Positions 58,139-64,000 of a DNA stretch of 64,000 nt are shown one piece after another. This DNA comes from Miltoncostaea oceani (lineage in GTDB: Bacteria > Actinomycetota > Thermoleophilia > Miltoncostaeales > Miltoncostaeaceae). Where the stretch lies: assembly GCF_018141545.1 (NCBI RefSeq), contig NZ_CP064356.1, positions 2,927,001 through 2,991,000 of the forward strand, written 5' to 3'. The notes beneath the pieces are model-generated. The model was not told the DNA's origin, did not search any database, and saw only the letters and a program-made list of their open reading frames with translations. The translations under genes were made by a program, and so were the position numbers. Positions within the stretch are counted from its first letter, which is position 1. Every line of letters begins with the position of its first letter.

Positions 58139-59829
58139 TGCAGACGGACACTCACGAGAACCCGAACCGCACCGAGACTCCTCGGCCGTCGCGCCGGCCC
58201 CGGCGGGCGGTGCTCGCCACCCTCGGCGTCGCCGCCGCGGCCGCCGCCGGCCTCACGGTCCTGGCGACCACCGTCACCAGCGCGCCGAACCTCCCGGACA
58301 TGATCTCGGAGGCCCCGGGCGCGCCCGGCACCCAGATCTACCGCGACGGCCGCCTGCTCGTCCGGTTCGACGGCTTCGTCACCAACAGCCCGAGCGCCCC
58401 CGCGCCCCTCGAGATCCGCGCCCTCAACCCGAACGGCGCCGGGATCATGCAGAGCGTCCAGCAGCGCGTCGGCGGCGCCGCCGTGCCGCCCCCCGCCGGG
58501 GTCCCGCCGACGGTGCGCTTCGAGGTGGCCGACGGCCACAACCACTACCACCTCAAGAACGCCGCCGAGTACACCCTCTGGACCGCCGACCAGACCCGGC
58601 AGGTCGCCCTCGCCCAGAAGACCGAGGCCGGGTTCTGCCTCGAGGACTCCGAGGCCCTCCCCGGCGCCCCCGGCGGCCCCGTCTACAGCTCCGGCTCCAA
58701 CGACTTCTGCCGCGACGTCCCCCTCGTCATGGGCATCAGCGCCGGCTACCGCGACATCTACTACGCGGGCCTCAGCTACCAGTGGATCGACGTCTCCGAC
58801 GCCGCCCCCGGCCGCTACCGCCTCGCGAGCCGCGTCGACCCGACCAACGTCATCGCCGAGGCCGACGAGTCGAACAACGGCTACGCCTTCCGCGACGCCG
58901 TCGTCCCCGGCTACATGCCGCGCGCCGTGAGCGTCCCCCGCGTCGACCCCGGGCAGACGGCGCCCGTCACCCTCAGCGCCGAGCGGTTCGTCAGCACCTG
59001 CTTCGACGGTGACTTCAACCCCGACCCCGGCGACTCGCCCTACTGCAGCCCCGGCTCCGTCCGGTACCGCATCACGTCCGGCACCAGCCGCGGCGTCCTC
59101 AAGCAGGGCGGCGCCACCCTCTCCGTCGGGTCCGTCCTGACGAACGGCGCCATCACCTACACGCCGAACGCCGGCCAGCGCGGCGCCGACTCCTTCACCT
59201 ACGAGGCGTACGACTCCACGCAGACCACCTTCCCGCGGACGCGGCCCCAGGCCGCCGTCGCCATCCAGGTGGGCGCGCCGATCACGTCCGTCGCGATCTC
59301 CGGGGCCCAGGCCAGCATCGTCGCCGGGCTGTCGATGCAGCTCAGCGCCGTCCTCACCAACGGCCCCTCCGGCGTCACGTGGACGACGACCGCCGGCACC
59401 ATCACCCCCGCCGGCCTCTTCACCGCCCCGGCGACCGCCGGCACCGCCGTCGTGCGGGCCACCAGCAAGGACGACCCCTCGGTGTTCGCCGAGGTCTCCA
59501 TCCGCGTCGACGCCGCACGGGTCCAGGGCCCCGCACCGACCACGCCCTCGATCCTCCGGAAGTTCGCCGTCGGCCGGGTCGGCAAGAAGGTCATCGTGAC
59601 CAAGGTCACCGCCGGGCCCCGCAAGGGCACCCTGCGGACCACCGCGACGTTCGGGAAGAAGGTCGTCGGTCGCTGCGCGAAGCCGGTGAAGGCCGGCAAG
59701 ACCGTCACCTGCAAGATCACGCTGAAGCGGGTCTACAACCTCAAGAAGGTCAAGGTCACGGCGAAGTTCACCGCCGCGGGCAAGACGACGGTCCGCCGGG
59801 CCTTCGTCATCCCCGCCAAGCGCCGCTAG
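58138..59829 (+). CDS. secreted lysyl-oxidase-like protein 2 with Lys-rich tail
   Basis: 563 residues. Basic N-terminus and hydrophobic signal (about 24-47). Lysyl-oxidase-like domain (about 50-245): DGHNHYHL (His134, 136, 138), Lys161 in AQKTEAGFCLED (FCLED is identical to animal LOX), Tyr208 in AGYRDIYYAGLSYQWIDVSDAAPG, all consistent with a copper/quinone amine oxidase. Then a beta domain (about 260-380), a BIG-like domain (about 385-460) and a tail with 18 of the protein's 22 Lys. ATG 58138 preferred because of the TGATG overlap with the leader ORF; ATG 58102 is an alternative. Paralogue of the gene at 50728. Confidence 0.87.
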   Translation: MQTDTHENPNRTETPRPSRRPRRAVLATLGVAAAAAAGLTVLATTVTSAPNLPDMISEAPGAPGTQIYRDGRLLVRFDGFVTNSPSAPAPLEIRALNPNGAGIMQSVQQRVGGAAVPPPAGVPPTVRFEVADGHNHYHLKNAAEYTLWTADQTRQVALAQKTEAGFCLEDSEALPGAPGGPVYSSGSNDFCRDVPLVMGISAGYRDIYYAGLSYQWIDVSDAAPGRYRLASRVDPTNVIAEADESNNGYAFRDAVVPGYMPRAVSVPRVDPGQTAPVTLSAERFVSTCFDGDFNPDPGDSPYCSPGSVRYRITSGTSRGVLKQGGATLSVGSVLTNGAITYTPNAGQRGADSFTYEAYDSTQTTFPRTRPQAAVAIQVGAPITSVAISGAQASIVAGLSMQLSAVLTNGPSGVTWTTTAGTITPAGLFTAPATAGTAVVRATSKDDPSVFAEVSIRVDAARVQGPAPTTPSILRKFAVGRVGKKVIVTKVTAGPRKGTLRTTATFGKKVVGRCAKPVKAGKTVTCKITLKRVYNLKKVKVTAKFTAAGKTTVRRAFVIPAKRR

Positions 59830-59841
59830 CGGAACCCGGTC

Positions 59842-59874
59842 GCGCGGCCCGGCGTCCATGACGCCGGGCCGCGC
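59842..59874. terminator. perfect 15-bp hairpin between convergent genes
   Basis: GCGCGGCCCGGCGTC (59842-59856), loop CAT, GACGCCGGGCCGCGC (59860-59874). The strongest terminator-like stem in the window. Confidence 0.75.
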
Positions 59875-59895
59875 CGGGCCCCGCCCGCACCGTCG

Positions 59896-61278
59896 TCACG
59901 CCGCCGGGTAGGGCTCGTCCCGGCCGCGGTCCTCGTCGATGTGGGGGACGCGCCCGACGAGGGGGAAGGCGCGTTGCGGACACGCGTCGCGTTCGCAGAG
60001 GCGGCACCCCGGGCCGATCGGGACCGTCGTCGCCGGGTCGGACAGCGCCAGGCCCCGTGAGTACACGAGGCGCGGTGCGTGCCGGATGTCGCACCCCAGT
60101 GCGACGGCGAACTGCACCTGCGGCTCGCCGAAGCCCCCGATCGGCCGCCCGATGGCGCGCGCGATCCAGAGGTACGTCCGGCCGTCCGGCATCTGGGCCA
60201 CCTGCGTGATGAACCGCCCCGGGGAGGAGAACGCCTCGTAGACGTTCCACAGGGGGCAGGTGCCGCCGATGCGGGAGAAGTGGAAGTCCGTGGCCGAATG
60301 GCGCTTCGAGATGTTGCCGGCGCGGTCGACCCGCACGAAGAAGAACGGGACGCTCGAGGCGCCGGGCCGCTGCATCGTGCTCAGCCGGTGGCAGACGGTC
60401 TCGATGCTGACGCCGAAGCGGGCGCTCAGCAGCCCCACGTCGTACCCCGTCTCCTCCGCGGCGGCGAGGAACGCGCGGTAGGGCAGCAGGACCGCCCCCG
60501 CGAAGTAGTTCGCGAGACCCACCCGCGCCAGGGCGCGCGACTCGTCACCGGACAGCCCCGGGACGGCCGTCAGGGCGTCGAGCGTCGCGGCGTGCTCGAG
60601 CAGGCACCACTGCACCGCGAGCTGGAACGTGCGCCGGGCGCCCTCCCGCCGGCGCGGCAGGTGCAGGGTGCGGGTCGCCCGGTCGAAGCGCCGCCGGTCG
60701 CGGAGGTCGTCGTCGATGACCACCCGGACGCCGTGGCGCTCCGCGAGCAGGCGCGGCAGGTCGGCGGCGGGGAGCACCTCGGCGGCGTCGTCGAGCTCGG
60801 GGAAGTGGTTGTGGTTGTCGTAGACGTAGTCGAGGACCTCGTCGTACGCGATGACGGGCAGCCGCTCCCCGAGCGGCAGCCGCGCGCCGAGCCCGATGGC
60901 CATCTCCTCCACGCGCCGGCGGGCGTCCCCGGCGCGCCGGTGCAGGACCACGATGGCCTTCGCCACCGCCGGGAGGTCGGTGACGAGGTCGCGGACCTCC
61001 GCGTCGGTGACGCGTTCCTCCACGCCGGCCGCGGGGTCGCTCAACGCGATGTGGACGTCCGAGACCAACCGGGCGCCCTCGTCCTCGGAGACCGCGTACG
61101 CGTCGAACCCGACGGCGGCGTTCAGGCGCAGGAGCACGGGGACCGTGAGGGGGCGCTGGTTGCGCTCGATCTGGTTCAGGTAGCTCGGCGAGATCTCGAC
61201 GAGGCGGGCGAGCGCCGCCTGCGTCAACCCCCGCTCCTCACGCGCCCGCCGCAGCTGCGCACCGACGAACATCCTCAT
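59896..61278 (-). CDS. short-chain acyl-CoA regulator, RamB/MccR type (XRE-HTH)
   Basis: 460-residue transcription regulator. XRE helix-turn-helix (about 6-62, RRAREERGLTQAALARLVEISPSYLNQIERNQR), middle ImmA/IrrE-related region (RTFQLAVQWCLLEH), C-terminal ScfR domain with a Cys cluster CRLCERDACPQR that may bind metal or a ligand. RamB and MccR control acetate and methylcitrate/propionate genes. Divergent from an acyl-CoA carboxylase operon, which is the likely target. ATG 61278 used (61272 possible). TTCGCAA and TTTGCAA motifs lie just upstream. Confidence 0.9.
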   Translation of the reverse strand: MRMFVGAQLRRAREERGLTQAALARLVEISPSYLNQIERNQRPLTVPVLLRLNAAVGFDAYAVSEDEGARLVSDVHIALSDPAAGVEERVTDAEVRDLVTDLPAVAKAIVVLHRRAGDARRRVEEMAIGLGARLPLGERLPVIAYDEVLDYVYDNHNHFPELDDAAEVLPAADLPRLLAERHGVRVVIDDDLRDRRRFDRATRTLHLPRRREGARRTFQLAVQWCLLEHAATLDALTAVPGLSGDESRALARVGLANYFAGAVLLPYRAFLAAAEETGYDVGLLSARFGVSIETVCHRLSTMQRPGASSVPFFFVRVDRAGNISKRHSATDFHFSRIGGTCPLWNVYEAFSSPGRFITQVAQMPDGRTYLWIARAIGRPIGGFGEPQVQFAVALGCDIRHAPRLVYSRGLALSDPATTVPIGPGCRLCERDACPQRAFPLVGRVPHIDEDRGRDEPYPAA

Positions 61279-61286
61279 TCGCAGAC

Positions 61287-61333
61287 TTCGCAACCCCGGC
61301 CCCCCGCCTTTGCAACCCTGCACTAGCAGTGCA
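61287..61333. promoter_or_regulatory. candidate operator region for the RamB/MccR-type regulator
   Basis: TTCGCAA (61287-61293) and TTTGCAA (61309-61315), 22 bases apart, then the palindrome TGCACTAGCAGTGCA (61319-61333). RamB sites reported in Corynebacterium contain TTTGCAAA-like cores (from memory). Confidence 0.4.
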
Positions 61334-61388
61334 CTCTCGCGGAGTGTGACGCTACGCACAACGCACGTCGGGCGGTAGGTTCCCCCGT

Positions 61389-61404
61389 GGCGGGGCAACC
61401 CGCC
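61389..61404 (+). other. GCAA-tetraloop hairpin in the intergenic region before the carboxylase operon
   Basis: GGCGGG-GCAA-CCCGCC. The rest of 61334-61528 shows no open frame of coding character; GGAGGG lies 15 bases before the carboxylase GTG. Confidence 0.35.
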
Positions 61405-61528
61405 GCGTGTCCGGTCGGAGGGCCCGGGCGACGACGCCCCCCGGGGACGTGCCGCGCGGGACGGCGGTGCCGCCGGGACGCACGGGGACCAGATCTGTTC
61501 GCAGGACGACCCGGAGGGTGATGTCGAG

Positions 61529-63091
61529 GTGAGCGCCGGGGACAGGATCGACCAGCTCCACCGCCTCCGCGAGGAGGCCCTGCACGCCGGCACCGAGGCC
61601 GCCGTCCAGCGGCAGCACGACCGCGGCAAGCTGACGGCGCGCGAGCGCATCGAGCTGCTGGTCGACCCGGACAGCTTCGTCGAGCTGGACATGTTCACGC
61701 GCCACCGCGCACACGGCTTCGGCCTGGAGGACACCCGCCCCTGGGGCGACGGCGTCATCACCGGCCACGGCACCATCGACGGCCGCCGCGTCTTCCTGTT
61801 CAGCCAGGACTTCACCGTCTTCGGCGGCAGCCTCGGCGAGGTCTTCGCGGAGAAGATCGTCAAGGTCATGGACATGGCCGTGAAGATGGGCTGCCCGCTC
61901 ATCGGCATCAACGACTCGGGCGGCGCGCGCATCCAGGAGGGCGTCGTCAGCCTCGGCGGCTACGCCGACATCTTCTTCCGCAACGTCCGCGCGAGCGGGG
62001 TCATCCCCCAGATCTCCGTGATCATGGGACCGTCCGCCGGCGGCGCCGTCTACAGCCCCGCGATCACCGACTTCATCTTCATGGTGCGCGAGACGAGCCA
62101 CATGTTCATCACCGGCCCGGAGGTCATCAAGACCGTCACCGGCGAGGACGTCACCATGGAGGAGCTCGGCGGGGCCCAGAGCCACGCCACGAAGTCGGGC
62201 GTCGCCCACTTCGCCGCCGACTCCGAGCAGGACTGCCTGGAGATGGTGCGCGACCTCTTCTCGTACCTGCCGCAGAACAACCTCGACCCCGCGCCGTTCC
62301 TGGCGACGGCCGACCCCGTGGACCGGGCCGAGCCGGAGCTCGCGACGATCGTCCCCGACGTCGCCACCAAGCCGTACGACATGACGCACGTCATCGAGCT
62401 GATCGTGGACGACGGCGACTTCTTCGAGGTCGCCCCCCTCTACGCCCAGAACATCGTCATCGGGTACGCCCGCCTCGCCGGCCACGTCGTCGGCGTCGTC
62501 GGCAACCAGCCGAAGGCCCTCGCCGGCGTCCTCGACATCGACGCGTCCATCAAGGCCGCGCGCTTCGTGCGCTTCTGCGACGCGTTCAACATCCCGCTCG
62601 TGACGCTGGTGGACGTGCCGGGCTTCCTGCCCGGGACGACCCAGGAGTACAACGGGATCATCCTCCACGGCGCGAAGCTGCTCTACGCCTACGCCGAGGC
62701 CACGGTCCCCAAGCTCACCGTCATCACCCGCAAGGCGTACGGCGGCGCCTACGACGTCATGTCGAGCAAGCACGTCGGCGGCGACTTCAACGCGGCGTGG
62801 CCCACGGCCGAGATCGCGGTCATGGGGGCCGAGGGGGCGGTCAACATCGTCTTCCGGCGCGAGCTGCAGGAGACCGAGAAGGCCGGCGGCGACGTCGCGG
62901 CCCGGCGTGCCCAGCTCATCGCCGACTACACCGAGCGCTTCGCGAACCCGTACATCGCGGCCGAGCGCGGCTACATCGACGCGGTGATCGACCCGCGGGA
63001 GACGCGCGGCTGGCTCATCCGCTCGCTCGAGACCGCGCTCACCAAGCGCGAGCTGCGGCCGCGGCGCAAGCACGGGAACATCCCGCTGTGA
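61529..63091 (+). CDS. pccB: acyl-CoA carboxylase carboxyltransferase (beta) subunit
   Basis: 520-residue biotin-dependent carboxyltransferase of propionyl/acetyl-CoA carboxylase. [17 protein letters not shown] near the start, [14 protein letters not shown] and [16 protein letters not shown] (acyl-CoA oxyanion site), [19 protein letters not shown] and [14 protein letters not shown] (biotin-binding half). Full-length and typical of PccB/AccD5 type; acyl specificity is not decided. GTG 61529; its stop overlaps the next gene (GTGA). Likely controlled by the divergent regulator. Confidence 0.93.
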   Translation: MSAGDRIDQLHRLREEALHAGTEAAVQRQHDRGKLTARERIELLVDPDSFVELDMFTRHRAHGFGLEDTRPWGDGVITGHGTIDGRRVFLFSQDFTVFGGSLGEVFAEKIVKVMDMAVKMGCPLIGINDSGGARIQEGVVSLGGYADIFFRNVRASGVIPQISVIMGPSAGGAVYSPAITDFIFMVRETSHMFITGPEVIKTVTGEDVTMEELGGAQSHATKSGVAHFAADSEQDCLEMVRDLFSYLPQNNLDPAPFLATADPVDRAEPELATIVPDVATKPYDMTHVIELIVDDGDFFEVAPLYAQNIVIGYARLAGHVVGVVGNQPKALAGVLDIDASIKAARFVRFCDAFNIPLVTLVDVPGFLPGTTQEYNGIILHGAKLLYAYAEATVPKLTVITRKAYGGAYDVMSSKHVGGDFNAAWPTAEIAVMGAEGAVNIVFRRELQETEKAGGDVAARRAQLIADYTERFANPYIAAERGYIDAVIDPRETRGWLIRSLETALTKRELRPRRKHGNIPL

Positions 63092-63342
63092 GCGGTGGGG
63101 GGTGGACGGCGTACACGCCCCGGTCGGCGCCCCTGCGCGTCACGGCCGGCGGTGTCCCGTCCCCGCGCCAGCTCGCGGCCCTGACGGCCGCGCTCACCAC
63201 CCTCGTCGAGTCGGAGCGGCCCGTCGCCGCCGACCCGCTGCCCGCCGCCTACCGCTCGCGCTGGCGCCGGGCCGCGCTCATCGAGTCGAGCGAGGTCCCG
63301 CTCAACGTCAAGGACGTCGGTCCGCCCTGGGGAGTCCACTAG
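63088..63342 (+). CDS. acyl-CoA carboxylase epsilon-like small subunit
   Basis: 84-residue protein placed between beta and alpha subunits. Pattern [25 protein letters not shown] followed by a Trp/Arg region ([13 protein letters not shown]) matches the AccE/epsilon proteins of actinobacterial carboxylases, which stabilise the complex. The C-terminal end ([12 protein letters not shown]) is longer than I recall for the family. GTG overlaps the pccB stop by four bases; the next start follows its TAG immediately. Confidence 0.75.
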   Translation: MSGGGWTAYTPRSAPLRVTAGGVPSPRQLAALTAALTTLVESERPVAADPLPAAYRSRWRRAALIESSEVPLNVKDVGPPWGVH

Positions 63343-64000
63343 ATGCCGTTCAGCAAGGTGATGGTCGCCAACCGCGGCGAGATCGCGATCCGCGTCTTCC
63401 GGACGCTGCGCGAGATGGGGATCCCGTCGGTGGCCGTCTACAGCGAGGTCGACCGCGACGCCCTGTTCGTGGGCTACGCCGACGAGGCGTACCTGCTGGG
63501 TCCCGGCCCGGCGAGCGAGAGCTACCTCAACATCCCGCGCATCCTGGAGGTCGCCGCCGAGGCCGGCGTCGACGCGGTCCACCCCGGCTACGGGTTCCTG
63601 GCCGAGAACGCCGGGTTCGCCCGGGCGCTCGGCGAGGCCGGCATCACCTGGATCGGCCCGCCGCCGGACGCGATCGACGCGATGGGCTCCAAGACCGGGG
63701 CGCGCGCCCTGATGGACGCCGCCGGCGTCCCGATCGTCCCGGGCGTCACCGACCCGGTGCCCGACCTGGAGGCCGCGCGGCCCATCGCCGACGACATCGG
63801 CTACCCGGTGGCGGTGAAGGCCGCGGCGGGGGGCGGCGGGAAGGGCTTCCGCGTGGCGCTGACCCCGGACGAGCTGCCCGGCGCCTTCGAGGGGGCCCGC
63901 GGCGAGGGCGAGCGGTTCTTCGCCGACGGCACCGTGTACCTGGAGCGGTACCTGCCGCACCCCCGGCACGTCGAGATCCAGGTGTTCGCCGACACGCACG
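63343..64000 (+). CDS. acyl-CoA carboxylase biotin carboxylase (alpha) subunit, cut by right edge
   Basis: First 219 codons of the biotin carboxylase/BCCP subunit. SKVMVANRGEIAIRVFRTLREMG, HPGYGFLAENAGFARA, GPPPDAIDAMGSKTGAR, AVKAAAGGGGKGFRV (ATP glycine loop) and the start of the ATP-grasp lid YLPHPRHVEIQV are all present; the C-terminal biotin-carrier part lies beyond the window. ATG 63343 directly after the stop of the small subunit gene. Completes the carboxylase operon. Confidence 0.92.
   Translation, partial: MPFSKVMVANRGEIAIRVFRTLREMGIPSVAVYSEVDRDALFVGYADEAYLLGPGPASESYLNIPRILEVAAEAGVDAVHPGYGFLAENAGFARALGEAGITWIGPPPDAIDAMGSKTGARALMDAAGVPIVPGVTDPVPDLEAARPIADDIGYPVAVKAAAGGGGKGFRVALTPDELPGAFEGARGEGERFFADGTVYLERYLPHPRHVEIQVFADTH

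Noticed and set aside
61515-61531. Three-codon mini-ORF (ATG TCG AGG TGA) overlapping the pccB GTG
   Set aside because: Too short to separate from chance, and GGAGGG is too close to that ATG to act as its ribosome binding site.

Overview
The window is one continuous stretch of very GC-rich (visibly above 70 percent), densely packed bacterial chromosome. The gene set (E2-E1 fused 2-oxoglutarate dehydrogenase, acyl-CoA carboxylase with a small epsilon-like subunit, ClpS, Lhr helicase, LCP cell-wall ligase, Ser/Thr kinase with FHA protein, RamB/MccR-type regulator) and the many leaderless genes (TANNNT hexamer 6-9 bases before the start codon) point to an actinobacterium. Secreted lysyl-oxidase-like proteins and the general style suggest the Thermoleophilia/Solirubrobacterales side of the phylum, but that placement is inference. 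I see no rRNA, tRNA, CRISPR array, prophage or insertion sequence.

Layout. 0-3.3 kb (minus): an acyl-CoA-dehydrogenase-like gene cut by the left edge, a NodB deacetylase with an apparent one-base frameshift, a HAD phosphatase and a two-domain VOC protein. 3.4-10.3 kb (plus): a 2-oxoglutarate dehydrogenase block in which one 1449-residue protein carries two lipoyl domains, a subunit-binding domain, an E2 acyltransferase and E1, followed by the E3 gene lpdA and a lipoate-ligase-like gene. 10.3-16.2 kb: CapA, a ThDP enzyme behind clpS, a CHAP peptidase, and Pit with a coupled small membrane protein. 16.3-25.8 kb: lhr, fructosamine kinase, LMW phosphatase, a Nei-type glycosylase, a YihY protein, then a 332-base intergenic region full of inverted repeats that includes a candidate folded RNA. 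26-29.9 kb: ppk and a subtilase pair. 30-40 kb: ispE-rsmA-tatD-metG, rsmI, an LCP ligase and a two-gene potassium uptake system. 40-50.6 kb: deacetylase-flippase, MarR/CMD pair, an orphan OmpR-type regulator, rpoD, folE2, ATP-grasp, ACT protein, def, moaD-moaE.

50.7-59.8 kb is the most unusual part. Two paralogous secreted lysyl-oxidase-like proteins, both keeping the Cu-binding H-x-H-x-H and the Lys and Tyr that form the quinone cofactor in animal enzymes, flank a four-gene run: a secreted beta-sandwich protein with proline linkers, a proline-rich membrane protein, an FHA-TM-trypsin/PDZ protein and a transmembrane Ser/Thr kinase. This looks like a phospho-controlled cell-surface protein processing or cross-linking module. 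The second oxidase carries 18 of its 22 lysines in its last 92 residues.

59.9-64 kb: a short-chain acyl-CoA regulator (RamB/MccR type) diverges from an acyl-CoA carboxylase operon (beta, small subunit, biotin-carboxylase alpha cut by the right edge), probably for propionyl-CoA or acetyl-CoA.

Regulation. Direct repeats (TTCAC/GTCAC, mostly 11-base period) typical of OmpR/PhoP-family regulators lie before the orphan response regulator, before pit (opposite strand) and just after the flippase gene, suggesting a phosphate-type regulon. GTGA/ATGA overlaps couple many gene pairs.
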